From: Euonymus europaeus
Lineage: Eukaryota > Streptophyta > Magnoliopsida > Celastrales > Celastraceae
Reading direction: 5' to 3'
Assembly: GCA_963580455.1 (NCBI GenBank)
Contig: OY756961.1
Span: 17,031,001-17,095,000, forward strand
DNA length: 64,000 nucleotides
Part shown: positions 22,512 through 34,503 of the stretch, piece after piece
How positions within the stretch are numbered: position 1 is the stretch's first letter
Layout of the letters: each line of letters starts with the position of its first letter
The notes under the pieces: generated by a model
What the model saw: the letters and a program-made list of their open reading frames with translations, nothing else
Told to the model about the DNA's origin: nothing
The model's database searches: none
Made by a program: the position numbers and the translations under genes

Positions 22512-22985
22512 CTTCTTTTGTTTTCTTTTGAAAAATAGGACTTTCATTAATAGGAATCAGCAATCGAAACATCATCTATGAATGGAGGAGGGCTAGACTC
22601 CCAAACCCCACGATTAGACTTAAAACATGCTACATGTGCTAAAGCATGCATAACATGATTCGTTGACCTTTTAACAAACGCAAAGGAACAAATATTTAAG
22701 GCCTTTGAAAAGATCATACAATCTTCAATAATGGATTAAAATCAAACAAACCTTGCAAATCACCAATGATGGCATTTATTACAATTGGGCATTAAATTCT
22801 AACATCACTCTTGAAACACCCAGAGTCCTCAACCAAATAAGAGCTTCCTTGCAACACAAGGCTTCAAGAGTAGTGGAATCCAACGACCCATTAATCAGTC
22901 CATTACGAGCCTTCAACATTCTCCCATCTTCATCCGAAACAATAAACGATGAACCAATGCGATTAATGTTACTCTTTACACCGGT
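22512..22985 (-). pseudogene. LINE (plant L1-type) 3' end: RNase H domain remnant
   Basis: Read on the minus strand, pieces of the C-terminal RNase H of plant LINE polyproteins are visible: an NGLINGSLDSTTLEAL segment, then EALIWLRTLGVSRVMLEF, then a C-terminal PSSIHR-type end, with frame changes between them. The sequence then runs into AATGAAAGTCC and an A-rich 3' tail (about 22515-22550 on the plus strand as T-rich). Reverse transcriptase and endonuclease regions are absent, as expected for 5'-truncated LINE copies. It is dead. Confidence 0.6.
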
Positions 22986-24901
22986 TTATACTTTGTCAAA
23001 CGTATATAATCTCAACCAAACAGACACGCATATAATGTTTCATTAGGTCATTATGGCTAAGCAGAATAGGATATCACAATAGTCCATCAGAGCTAATATT
23101 CTAAGTGAAATCAAAAACTTTCAAAATCAAAAACTTTCAAAATAAGCTGATATTGCCAAAAATTAATGTAGTGCATACAAAATTATCATGTAGTGTAATG
23201 GATACAAAATTGTCACTTCCATTGTGACAAAATGTTCTTTTTTCGGCTCTATGTTACTTGGACGAATGTAAGCTATTCGTATCTTTTGAAAGAGGTTTTT
23301 TTTTGTCCGCTTTAGATTGCAGTATGCATACGAATAAAAGTTATAAAGGGTCACTTAGAGTCAGGAAATTATCATGGGCAAAAAATTACCATGGATGTGG
23401 CCTGACACGCATGGTTTACAGGCTATTGTGCAGAACCATGAGTTTGCCTAGTGAACACAACCGCCCTATTGAGTTATTAGTACAAACATATAGAAGAGGA
23501 GTTCCACATTCATTTTATTTGTATCCATCTCAGGGTAGCCGTACACCTTGATCCTCAAGGTTTATTAACCACTCTGAAGAACAAATCAATTATACTTAAA
23601 ACATTTCAAAATAGATAAAATTTGTTTGATAAAGTTAAGAATAACAATGATTAACCACATAAGGTAACAAAAGTAACATATGGTAAAGGAACAAAACTAC
23701 CTTGAAAAACAAAAACGAAAAAACTAATTCTTGAGAGAGGAGCAAATCTTAAATTGTTGGAAGATTTCTATACATTCCTTCATGAAGCTTAGCCCCCATG
23801 CATGGTGCCAAAATCCATATGTACTTTGATGATATCATACTAATCGTAACCTTATCATAAAGGGTAAACAATATCCACAATTTATATGAGAACAAACCTT
23901 GTTCGGGTCAATTTGGTTCATCAAATATTTGATGGGTCTCTCTTAAAATTCGATAATCATTACATACCAATAGAAATAAAAGTTGTAAAGTCAAGTTATT
24001 AAGGAATTCACTAATTTAATGCACTTAACACAATCAGCTACAATAAAATGATGCAAGATTAAGCTATGTGAAAGGTATATAAACTACATTGAGCAGGTAT
24101 TTAAAATGGAAGGTCGAAAGCTTTAAACTCTTATAGTAAAAAATTGCGCAATCATGATTTGAAGATTCATTTTGATACTTTTGATTTCTTCATCCAGCAC
24201 GACATGTTTATTTGGGAAAAGCGACACCAAAATCGCATATTATTGATACTGAAAATAAGACAGATAATCAAAAATAATTTTCAACGGATCCAAATGTCTT
24301 ATTACTGTCGTCGTCATAATGACTGCATGTAGTTCACAGTCCTGTCATCTACTGAGTCGTGATTCTGAAACCAAAACTCACAACACAGAATCAAGTCATT
24401 TCATAAACTACCAACCCCTAGAGTGAAAACATCTCAATTATTTAATTTATTTTTTGATGTTTTGTATGTTTCTTGAATAATTTGAACTGATACATCAAGA
24501 GAGATCTACAGGTGAACCCACCAAAATAATTCTGAATGGAGAAAATGCACTTTAGCCAATAAAGGAGCCCATGCGCAATCTACACCCGAAGACATTTTCT
24601 ACAACAAACTTTGAGCATTTTCCAAGGGGCTCATATCTCTCCAATAGATTGCCATATATCAAAAAGACGTATTGCCTAATTGTTTTCCTTGCTCAAAACA
24701 GCTTCACTATTATTGAAAGCAAGAAACAATTATATTTTCAAAAAGAGTCCAAAGCACTTTGTTCTCACAACAGAAAGATCCCTAACGACTTACAGAGGGA
24801 CTAATAGAATAGAGATGATATGGAAATATAGTTTTATAAGTGATAAAAATGAAAATTAAAGAAAGAATAAGAAAAATCAAACCTAGGATAGAGAATAGTA
24901 C
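22986..24901. other. unassigned AT-rich sequence
   Basis: Several short ORFs (23258-23551, 24571-24804 and others) lack recognisable motifs. If the minus-strand exons at 24902-25145 are real, this stretch would contain downstream introns and exons of the same gene, but I cannot place them. Confidence 0.3.
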
Positions 24902-24986
24902 CTCTTCCCCATCAAGCGTTTGGGCAACTCCTTTTTTCACTCCAGTTTTAACTTTTGCAAGGGACTCCTTTTCAAGTGCTTCTTGC
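24902..24986 (-). other. possible host-gene exon (unidentified)
   Basis: A minus-strand stretch of 85 bases is bounded by AG (24987-24988) and GT (24900-24901) splice-type dinucleotides, with a T-rich tract before the acceptor. One frame reads QEALEKESLAKVKTGVKKGV and on to GEE without a stop; the composition is charged and coding-like. Its phase does not join cleanly to the next upstream candidate exon, so either a junction is wrong or the gene is broken. Confidence 0.35.
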
Positions 24987-25080
24987 CTAATGTAAGAATG
25001 TGATAGAAACACGGAGTAAAAAAGTAAGATATAATACCTTACTCTCAACCTTCAAGAAGAAATTAACTATAGTACAATAC

Positions 25081-25145
25081 CTTTGCACCTTGGTCACAAC
25101 CAAAAGTAATGCAATAATGCATGGCTATTGAATCCATGCTCCAAT
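25081..25145 (-). other. possible host-gene exon (unidentified)
   Basis: A 65-base minus-strand stretch is flanked by TATACAG (acceptor side) and GGTATT (donor side). One frame reads WSMDSIAMHYCITFGCDQGA. The Tat element lies just upstream (25224-35057), which would place that element in an intron between this exon and the one at 35105-35262. The function is unknown. Confidence 0.3.
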
Positions 25146-25223
25146 CTGTATAATTCAAGAGAAATGATGACAATAAGCCAGTAAATTAAGATAACATATC
25201 TAAATGCGTGCAAAATTTGCTGC

Positions 25224-25777
25224 TGATGACGTCAAAAAGGTGTCACTACCGAGAAGACGATCAGTTGGTCAGACCTGCTGTCATGCACAGATACCGAGGA
25301 TGAAGATCCTTCCCAGAAGCCGAACAGCCGGGCAGTCAAGTAGCTACCAGACAATCTTCTATGGTGGCAGGTCCTTCCTAGGAGTTGATCAGCCAAGCAC
25401 CCCTGCAGCTGAGCACAATGAACGAAGGTGAGCTAAAGGTCGCACCAGAGGTAGTCCTCTGGCGTTGGCGCTCCGACGCTCAAGTCAGTTGGTATTTAAT
25501 CAGGCAAGCTCCTCGGACTAGAGCTCTCAGTTAGCCAGTATTCAAATTGTGATTAAAGTTGGATAATACCTGACTTGCGGAGCTTTATATAGGATTAAGG
25601 ATCACTGTTGAAGTGGGTCTTCCAATTATGATTGTGGACCGTACCCAGCTGTTTTTCACCTTGGTAGGCTCAGCAGGTAACACGCTTACCGAGGAGACTG
25701 CCTGGTAAGCTTGACAAGTCCTTGGGCCACATATGACGTGGCGGAGCACCACTGGTGGGGGTATTTTTGTAATATCA
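25224..25777 (-). repeat. Tat element 3' LTR
   Basis: A 554-bp LTR with minus-strand ends TGATATTAC and GACGTCATCA. The words TACCGAG and CGGTA recur in it. A polypurine tract (minus strand GGGAGTTCGGGGGCAAC) directly adjoins it at 25778-25794. Confidence 0.95.
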
Positions 25778-25950
25778 GTTGCCCCCGAACTCCCTTATCG
25801 AGGCGTCGTTCTGCGCAGATCGATGAGAGGAGTAATTATGCCATTCCATTAATGAGGAGATGACAGCCCAGACCCCTGGATCAACGGTCCATTTCTGCGC
25901 GGCTCATTGGCCATCCGTTTCTGGCCGTTGATCTGAGGTTGGTCTTTCAC

Positions 25951-25957
25951 TATAAAA
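25951..25957 (+). promoter_or_regulatory. TATA-like box upstream of the antisense ORF
   Basis: TATAAAA sits 128 bases upstream of the ATG at 26085 on the plus strand, inside the element. It is a plausible core promoter for the antisense gene. It is positioned by sequence only. Confidence 0.45.
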
Positions 25958-26084
25958 TGGCCTAAGGGCCTGGTCATTCCACACATTTCCTGAAATTTGA
26001 GAGCGCTTACCGAGCAACCGTACATACCGCCCAACATATTATTCTCAAAAATCCTCTCCTACCGAGCAGTTATTGAGGTAAGAC

Positions 26085-28297
26085 ATGTCTTCCTTCAGTT
26101 CTAGTACATTTTCTGTATCTGGTCTCTCAACCTCTTCTTCTGATAGTGACCGAGCAACTGCCTCTACCGATGAGGTGGTTATAACTCAGACAAATCCTCC
26201 TACCATAAAACCAATTTTTGTAGGGTCTTCCTCGGTAGAGCACCATGTAGAGTATGCCCCCCATGACTTACCCCCTCCTAATGAGAGGGGTGGAGGCGAT
26301 GATGCCAACATTCCTGAACCGACCTACCTTTCTTGTGATCAGTCAAAGAGCTACATTGATGAAATAGTGGCCAAATGTGGTCTTTCCTTCCCTTACCGAC
26401 GTGTGGGTAAGGGTGAGTCTCCATTTCGTCCTAGGAGAGGTGAGTTCGCTATCTCACTTCGATCACTCCAAGCTGGTGCTAGGATTCCTTTCCCACCAGC
26501 CATAACCAATCTTCTTCGTCGGTTCAATCTCTCTCCAGCCATTCTGGCACCCAATTCCTGGCACTTTCTGGCCAACATTCTTTGTCTGTCTCACAGATAC
26601 CATCTCGGTATATCATCCTCAGTCATTCAACACCTTTCTCTTCTGTGTCATTTACCGAACTCTCCTGGCCTCTTTTACTTAAAACTCAAGCAAGGACTTA
26701 AGATCCCCTTGTATAACCGGTCCATTAAGAAATGGAAAAATTCATATATTTTTGTTCGAGTTCCTCTTCCTGAAGGAGAGGAACTCCCTTTCCGTACCAC
26801 CTGGTCGGTACCACTTACCGATCAGTTCAACCGACCTCCTCAGCTTAAAGGCGAGGAATTAAAATTATACGAAGCCTGGAAGGAAATCCTTGCAGTTGGG
26901 GCTGATACGGACATGAAATTCAGCCTGCAGGACTTCTCGGTTTCTAATTTTTGTTACGGATCTCGGCAAGGTTTGCTTGTCTTAATTCTTCCATATTTTT
27001 GGTTGTCATCACTGATCGGTATACATTTGACTTGTTGTGATGCCTTGCAGATATGGCCGACTTGTCCGAGTATATGGCAATGAACGCAGCTCCTCTTCCT
27101 CGGCAACAGAAAAGGAAGAAAACTGACAAAGGCAAGGACCCCAAGAGGCCACGTGTGGGTGCCACAGGGGAGACCGGGGCATCAGAGATTGTCCTCACTG
27201 GTGCAACCACATCGGTCACCACTGTAACCAGGAGTGCCCCATCTCCCCGGCTTGGAACTCCTCGGTCTGGGTTTCTTCAAGTTCCTCGCCAGTTTAATGA
27301 TCCCCCTTTGGGACCAATTATCGAGGAGGATTTTGCTCGGCATGCTCCTTAGTGGGATGTCAGTCAAACTGACAGGGTGGTCACCCCAAGAGTGGCTACC
27401 GAGATGCTGAAGCACTTGCCCACTCCTGCAGACTATGACAGGGTGTCTGGGTTGACAGCTATGGAGCATCTGACTCAGATGAACTCCCTCTTCATGCAGG
27501 TATAAGTTTTTTCTTCTGAGCTCAGTATCCTTTCTTTTTGATAAATTTTTCTAACTCATTTTTTTTAGACTGCTGTCCATCTCTCTGCCCTTCCCTCCGG
27601 CATTGCTCGGTTTGCCTACGAGGAGACAGTTCAGCGGGAGAGAGCTGATGCTGTCGAGGAGAGGGCTACCAAGGCCAAGAACGAGCTTAACTTGATGAAG
27701 GCCGAGATAGAGGAGATGCAGCAGTCTTATTCTGCTCATATGGAGAAGGTTGCTCAGCAACGAAGGGAGCTGAAGGAGAGGACGGTCTCCTTAGAGCGCA
27801 AGCTGAAGAATACCGAGGAGACCTATCAGCGACTCCTTGGTGATGTCGAGCAGTAGACAATCCAGAAGTTCAAGGACTCTGAGGAGTTCAAGGCTGCCCT
27901 GAGGGAGGAAGGCTTCTATGGCTTCCGTGGTGGTGTCAAGGAGTCCAGGAAGCTGCTCGTCAAGGCTGGTCTGGACTCTTCCATCCTTACGCCATTGTGC
28001 CCTTCTCTCATGGGAAGGGATCATCTTGAGGAGTCCAAGGAGGAGATCCTAGAAGCCTTCAGGAAGGCTGAGCAGAGGAGGAAGAGGGGGCTTGGTGAGA
28101 TGGATTTCTCTGAGGAGGAGATCTCTGATGAGGAGGTTGAAGTAGTGGAAGAGGAGAACTTGGGAGCTGACCAGGAAGCACCAAACCAAGTTCCTCTACC
28201 AGTTGCGGAGACAACCGAGGAGATACCTCCAGCTCTTCCAGCCAATGTGCCTACTGCCGAGGAGTCCGGCTCTGGAGTTTCTGCCTTAGATTCTTAG
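26085..28297 (+). pseudogene. antisense extra ORF of the Tat element (Transposase_28 / putative gypsy type), three exons
   Basis: The N-terminal half resembles the plant 'putative gypsy type transposon' family (the region around RGEFAISLRSLQAGARIPFP and NSWHFLANILCL). Exon 1 is 26085-26970, exon 2 27051-27499 and exon 3 27569-28297. The two introns, 80 and 69 bases, both have GT-AG ends, and the frame stays consistent across both junctions to a stop at 28295-28297. Together they give 688 codons. Exon 3 is a long coiled coil (ERADAVEERATKAKNELNLM onwards) ending in an acidic tail. Two TAG codons interrupt it, at 27350-27352 and 27854-27856. A Lys-rich stretch (RQQKRKKTDKGKDPKRPR) could be a nuclear signal. 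The function is unknown. Extra ORFs of this kind are known in Tat elements. Confidence 0.8.
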
Positions 28298-28446
28298 GCT
28301 CTCTGTTGTATGGGCTTAGCCCCTTTTTGTTGTGTTCTTTCCTTGTAATGTACTTATTAGAACTTCAATGAAATCAGCATTTGTGACTGCTCGGTAATTC
28401 ACATCATAAGCTTGTCTTTTTTTTTCTCTTTGAAGGTCATGCCTTT

Positions 28447-28860
28447 CTGGTCGGTAAGCCGACCAGTCTTCTTTCATTTTTAGAACTTTAAGTCTCAAAT
28501 ATCCTCAAGTCTCTCAGAGGATGCAGATACTACCCTGGTCGGTAGGCCTACCAGGGTTTGAGTATCTTCTTTCTTTCAGGATCAAAATCTATATGTTTTG
28601 ATCGCCTCGTCGGTATGCCGACCATGATCTTCAAAGCTTTTTCTTCCTTTAAGGAATATCTTGAAATCTGGGATGCCATCCTGGTCGGTAGGCCGACTGT
28701 GGCTCTTGGACCCTCTTTATTGGGGTCTCAAGTCTTCAGTGTTGTGCAGATACTATCCTGGTCGGTAGGCAGACCAGGCTTGTAGTATCTTCATTTCCTC
28801 TCTTTGGGAAATTTGTGTAAGTCTTGTTATCTTGTGATGTTGGTCGGTATGGCATTGATA
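28447..28860. repeat. array of six palindromes CTGGTCGGTAGGCCGACCAG
   Basis: Near-perfect 20-bp palindromes start at about 28447, 28535, 28608, 28681, 28758 and 28840, spaced 73-88 bases. The last is only a half-site. Several are embedded in a wider inverted context (AGATACTA on the left, TAGTATCT on the right). They lie between the end of the antisense ORF and the end of pol, in the shared 3' space of the two convergent genes. Confidence 0.85.
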
Positions 28861-29026
28861 CTTAGCCAATTTTTTGGTTAAGTTTGCATGTTGTTCAGGT
28901 CAAGCCTTCTCCTGCACTGTGATGCTTTATTTTGGGAAAGAGACCTGAGCTTTTATTCATTCCTGCATGTTTCAAACTGGAAAGCAAATACATAAAATAG
29001 AAACATCATGTGTTACAATAGAGGCA

Positions 29027-30946
29027 TCACACATAGTATCTTCGAAGGTTATCCACATTCCAGGGTCTCATATCCCCAGGTCTCTCTGGATCTTTGATTT
29101 TGTATGTGCCTTCTTTCAAGATCTTCACAACTAGGTAGGGTCCTTCCCAAGTTTCACCTAGCTTACCTGGATGCTTTCCTGTGGCTACTACCTTCTTAGA
29201 ACAAGGTCTCCAATAGAGAACTTTCTCCTCTTTACTCGCTTGTTGTGGTATCGAGCTGTCTCTGTTTATATGCAGCAGTCCGGATCCTTGCATTCTCCCT
29301 TGTTTCTTCTAGGAGATCAAGGTTGTTCAGTAGTAGCTCATCATTCATTGTTTCTTCGAAGTTGGTGGTCCTCAGTGAAGGGACTCCAATTTCGACCGGG
29401 ATAACTGCTTCGGTTCCAAATGAGAGGGAAAATGGAGTCTCACCTATTGATGTCCGGGGTGTAGTGCGGTACGACCACAGCACACTAGGTAGTTCTTCAA
29501 CCCATCTCCCCTTTGCTGCATCTAGCCTTGTCTTCAGTCCTTCAAGGATAGTCCGGTTTGTCACCTCTGCCTGTCCATTAGCTTGGGGGTGTGCTACAGA
29601 AGTAATCCTTAGGTCAATGCTAAGGTCTTCACAGAACTTGTGCATCTTTCTACTAACAAATTGTCTTCCATTGTCCACCACTAGGGCTTGTGGCAAGCCA
29701 TACCTGCAGACAATAGTTCTCCATACGAAGTCCATCACCTTCTGTTCCGAGATAGTCGCCAATGGCTCTACCTCTATCCATTTAGTGAAATAGTCAACAG
29801 GTACAATAAGGTTTCGCCTCTGCCCTACTGTCTGGACGAATGGTCCAAGGAGATCCATGCCCCATTGTGCAAATGGACAAGGGTTTTGCATGGGAATATT
29901 GTCAGAGGAAGGTACCCTGGGTACGTTTGAGTGCCTCTGACACTTATCACACTTTTGTACGAGCTTCTTGGCATCATTCATCATAGTAGGCCAATAGTAC
30001 CCACATCTCAGCACCTTATGACTTAAGGTCCTGGATCCTATGTGGCTTCCACATATCCCCTCATGCATTTCTCGGAGTGCATAGTCCGCATCTCTGGGTG
30101 CTAGACACTTCAGATATGGCAGAGTGAACGATCTTCGATACAACTCTCCCTGGATCAGGGTATATCGAGCTGCTCTTTTTCGGAGGCTTTTTGCTTGGTT
30201 GCGATCTTCAGGAAAACTTCCATCCTCCAAGTATTTCTTGATCGGATCCTTCCAACTCGGCTCATGACCGACATCAATATCCGCCATCAGAGTTTGCACT
30301 TCAATGCTTTTTTGCGGAAGTATCTCCACTTGAACTGAAGTGGGTACCTGTACTGAGGAGGTGGACGCCAACCGTGCTAACACGTCGGCCCTTGAGTTTT
30401 CCCCTCTAGGTATCTGCCTGACCTCCACCTTTGGTATTCTTTCCATCAATTTCTGTACTTTTGCCAAGTACTTAATCATACTTGGTCCTCTTGCTTCATA
30501 TTCTCCTTTGATCTGCTCGGTGACAAGCTGTGAGTCACTATGAACGATCAAACTTTTAACTTCCAGCTGCTCAGCAAGGCGTAGTCCAGCCAGTACAGCC
30601 TCATACTCTGCCTCATTGTTTGAGGCTTTAAAGTTGAATCGCAAGGAATGTGCTATGGTCATGCCCCCCCCGGGCCGAGCACGAGAATGCCAGCACCACT
30701 ACCTTCCAGGTTGGATGATCCATCCACAAACAATTGCCATTGTTGAAGTGCAGTGGCGGCATTGTCCTAGTTGGGCTCTCTGTAGCATTCAATTATAAAA
30801 TCAGCTAAGGCCTGTGCCTTCATAGCCTTCCTTGGTTGATACTTGATGTCAAACTCTCCCAATTCAATAGCCCACTTCACTAATCTCCCTGAAGTGTCTG
30901 GATTTTGGAGGACTTGTTTTAGTGGCTGGTCAGTCAAGACAATTAT
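29027..30946 (-). pseudogene. Tat pol, second half: additional RNase H and integrase
   Basis: The frame resumes after the TAG at 30947. The second RNase H starts near 30745 (LFVDGSS) and continues with NNEAEYEAVLAGL and HSDSQLV, the hallmark extra RNase H of the Tat lineage. A run of eight C (30664-30671, plus strand) marks a one-base frameshift. Integrase has the zinc finger (H in EGICGSHIG, Cys pair in QKCDKCQRH), D in WGMDLLGP (about 29850), D in VVDNGRQF (about 29670) and E in GQAEVTNR (about 29565). A second frameshift near 29235-29290 separates the core from the C-terminal GKLGETWEGPYLVVKILKEG segment. The catalytic residues are intact but the polyprotein is broken. Confidence 0.92.
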
Positions 30947-33900
30947 CTAGTGTGCTTGGAAGTAAGGTCTTAGCTTCCTTGCTGCCACTATCAGCGACAG
31001 GGCCAGCTTCTCGGCATGGGAATACCTTGTCTCTGCACTGACCATCACCCTGCTTATGTAATACACAGGTCTTTGCACTTTATCCACCTTACTTACCAGC
31101 ACTGCGCTTACCGCATGTTGTGATACTACTAGGTAGAGGTATAAGACTTCACCTTCTCTTGGACAAGTCAGTAGAGGAGGCTGGCCTAGATAATCTTTAA
31201 GATTTTCAAAGGCAGTTTGACACTCAGGTGTCCATACGAATTCCTTGGCCTTTTTGAACGCCTGGAAAAATGGTCTGCACTTGTCTCCGGACCGAGCAAG
31301 GAATCTCCCTAGTAATGCTGCTCGGCCGGTCAGCTTTTGAACTTCTTTGGCATTCGTGGGTGGCTCCAATTGCAGGATCGCTTCCACTTTTTCGGGATTC
31401 ACCTCAATACCCCTACTGGTTACCAGGAAGCCAAGGAACTTCCCGGATGCCACTCCAAATGCACACTTTTCCGGGTTAAGCTTCATTCCAAACCGATCAA
31501 GGGTATGAAAGACCTTGCGCAGGTCGGCAGGGTGGTCCTCAGCTCTCTTGCTCTTTACCACCATATCATCCACATAAGCCTCCAAGGTCTTTCCTATCTG
31601 ATCTCTGAAAATATGGTTCACCAACCTCTGGTAGGTGGCTCCTGTATTCTTTAATCCGAATGGCATGACCTTATAACAATATGTCCCCTCAGGGGTGATG
31701 AAAGAGGTTCCTTCTTGGTCTTCGGGATGCATTTTTATCTGATGGTACCCCGAATAGGCATCCAAGAAGCTGAGGAGCTGATGTCCTGAGGTAGCATCTA
31801 CCAGTTGATCAATCTTTGGTAGTGGATAGCTGTCTTTAGGACAAGATTTATTCAGGTCGGTGAAATCAACACACATCCTCCATTTTCCATTGGCTTTTCT
31901 CACCATGACAACATTGGCTAGCCATTCAGGGTATTGGACCTCTCTGATAAAGTCGGCATCCATCAGCTTCCTTACCTCTTCCTTGATCGCTTCTTGGCGA
32001 TCGGGAGCAAAGTTTCTTCTCTTTTGCTTAACTGGTCTGGCACCAGGTATGATGCTCAGTCGATGTGTTATCACCTCAGCATTTATGCCGGGCATCTCAT
32101 CAGCACTCCATGCAAAGGTACCTACACTCGCTAAGAGTAGTTCAGTGATCTCCTTAGCCATTCCTTCCCCAAGTTGAGATCGAACCTGGAAGTTTCTTCC
32201 TGAGCCAGCCATGACCTCAACTTTCTTGAGTTCCTCTACTAGAGTGGGTTTGAATACAGGCTCTTCTGCCCTCATATCTAGGCTGCCTACTGAGACCTTT
32301 TCTTTCTTCCTCTCTTTGAGTTCAGTGAAGTAGTTACTCCGGGAGGCCTTCTGATTTCCTTTTACTTCACCGACTCCCCTCGAGGTGAGGAATTTCATCT
32401 TTAAACAGTAGGTTGAGACAACAACTCTCACTTTGTGAAGTAGTGGTCTTCCTATGATGGCATTGTGTGAAGCCTTCACATCAACTACCAACATGTCCAC
32501 CATGTGCATCACTGTCCTGGGATGTGTTCCCAATGTGACTGGGAGGGTTATCATTCCTTTCGGTATAACTGACTCTCCTGTGAACCCATACAAGGGTACT
32601 GAGGTTGGCTTTAGCCTATCCTCTGAAAGCTTCATAGCCTTGAAGGTGTGGTAGAACAGGATGTCTGCTACACTCCCGTTATCTACCAAAATTTTTAAGA
32701 TGTTAAAGTTGGCGATCACTGCATCAACTACCAAGGCATCATCGTGAGGGACTTGAACACCTTCCTCATCTTTCTCTGAGAATGTGATAACCTCCTCATC
32801 TCTTTTGATCCTTTTTTCTTTGGTTGGGTGCTCAGCAAGGCGAGCATATGCTCTGCTAGCTGATGTGCTTTCTCCACCTGCTGCCAACCCTCCAATAATG
32901 ACACCACAGAAGTCAATTGTTCCTGCCGTGCCTCTCTCATGTGGAGGACAGTCTTTCCTTCTTCGTGGCCTTCTACGATCATCATCTTCTTTATTATCTC
33001 TCCTTCGCTTTTCTTCTCGATTTGCAGCGTACTTCCTGAGGTGTCCTCTTCTTATCAACTCCTCAATCTCATCTTTCAGTTGAAAGCAATCATCAGTATC
33101 ATGACCACGGTCCTTATGGAACCTACAGTACTTGGCTGAAAGTTTCCTCTTCTCTAAAGGAGTCCTAATCTCCCTTGGCCATTTGACCAAGTTCTGGGCC
33201 ACTATTTCATTCAGCACTTTTCTCAGGGGAGCATTTAGTGGAGTGTAATTATTAAAACGGCTAGGTGGCGGACCAGCGTGAAACTTCCTGGACGACTGGT
33301 CTCTTCGCCTGTTGTCTTCGCTTCCCGACCTCTTGTCACTGCCTGGCCGGCTACCTCCCATCCCTCCTGGGCGGCCCCTCTCACCTGAGCCGCTCGCCCT
33401 ATCAGGAGAGGTTCATATTGCAAACCGAGAATACCTCAGTGAATCAGTTGCCTTGATGTATTTCTCAGTCCTTGCAAGGAGTTCGTCTATGGACTGCGGT
33501 GCATCAGTGCACAAGGAATTGCAGAACTGCTCATGAAGAACTTTCCTGATCAGAGGAGCATTCGCTACAGCAATTTGTACATCTGGGATCTCCAGGCACA
33601 TCAGGTTGAATCTTCCAATAAAGTCTCGAAATGGTTCTCCCTTCTCGTGTTCAATCACCATCAAGTCTTGGTTGGTGGTTTTGGGCTTCCTAGCACTTGC
33701 AAATCGGAGACTGAACTTCCTGGATAGGTCCTAAAAGCTATAAATGCTGTGCCTAGGAAGGTTGATGAACCAAGTCCGAGCAGGTCCAATAAGTGTAGAG
33801 GGGAAGGCCTTGCACAATACCGCATCTGATGCTCCTCGACACTCCATCATGGACTTGTATCCCATGACATGGTCATTGGGATCTTTCTTTCCATCATATT

Positions 33901-34459
33901 GCTCCAGGTTGGGCAGCCTGAAGTCACGAGGTATGTCTGTCTCAAGGATATCCCTGGACAGTGGGGTCATGGAACTGTCCCATATTTCATCAATGATATT
34001 GCGCCCCTGCAGAGCTGCTAGCTTGCGGTCTACCTCTTGAAGGTGCTTATTGACATCATCATTGATGTGGGAGTAATGAGTGTTTCTATTGGTATTGGAA
34101 TTTTCTTCTCGGTTCTCATCCCTCCTCTTGCTCCTGGAATCTAGAGAACCAGAGTTTTCATCATCCTCGTTTCCCTCAGTAGTCCAAGGTGGGGCTTGCT
34201 GGTTAGCCATCATCATTTCAGTGAGGAGCTGCACTTGTTGACAAAGTTGATTAAACCGTGCAGCACTGATAGGAGGACCAGCGGCTTCCTGCGGTGGTGA
34301 CTGGACATTTCCTCCTCCTTGGACTTGAGGTGCATCCGAGGGTACCTCATGCCTTGCAGAATTTCCATGATCTTGGTGTTGCCGCCTGGCATCGTCTACC
34401 AGATGATAAAAATGAGATGTCTCAAGATCATTCACTTTGGTTCTTCGAGGTCTAACCAT
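30947..34459 (-). pseudogene. Tat gag-protease-reverse transcriptase-RNase H, one frame with internal stops
   Basis: The first ATG is at 34459, shortly after the primer site; an upstream TTG is not a credible start. Gag has a coiled region (HLQEVDRKLAALQGRNIIDE) and the Tat-type CRFHKDRGHDTDDC knuckle near 33130. The protease site is LVDNGSVADILFY (near 32670), reverse transcriptase has WRMCVDFTDLNK and the catalytic YVDDMVV (about 31570), and the first RNase H follows to 30947. The whole stretch stays in one reading frame, interrupted by TAG at 33731-33733, TGA at 33413-33415 and TAG at 30947-30949. Each stop could come from one C-to-T change at a CAG or CGA codon. Confidence 0.93.
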
Positions 34460-34482
34460 TGTAAGAAGATGGAACTTAGTCG

Positions 34483-34502
34483 TTCCCACAGACGACGCCA
34501 AA
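34483..34502 (-). promoter_or_regulatory. tRNA primer-binding site of the Tat element
   Basis: On the minus strand TTTGGCGTCGTCTGTGGGAA directly follows the 5' LTR. It resembles the TTGGCGCCGTCTGTGGGAA-type site common in plant Tat-lineage elements, with one base changed. Confidence 0.85.
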
Positions 34503-34503
34503 C

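Noticed and set aside
23258..23551. Plus-strand ORF of 97 residues
   Set aside because: No recognisable domain, no splice or promoter context, and composition not convincingly coding.
28021..28245. Minus-strand ORFs opposite the antisense gene
   Set aside because: They are mirror frames of acidic/coiled-coil coding sequence on the plus strand.
28447..28860. CRISPR-like palindromic array
   Set aside because: Spacer lengths vary (53-68) and spacers share sequence; it lies inside a plant retrotransposon.
34459..34501. Upstream TTG start for Tat gag
   Set aside because: The apparent start codon is TTG within the primer-binding site; the first ATG at 34459 is the credible start.
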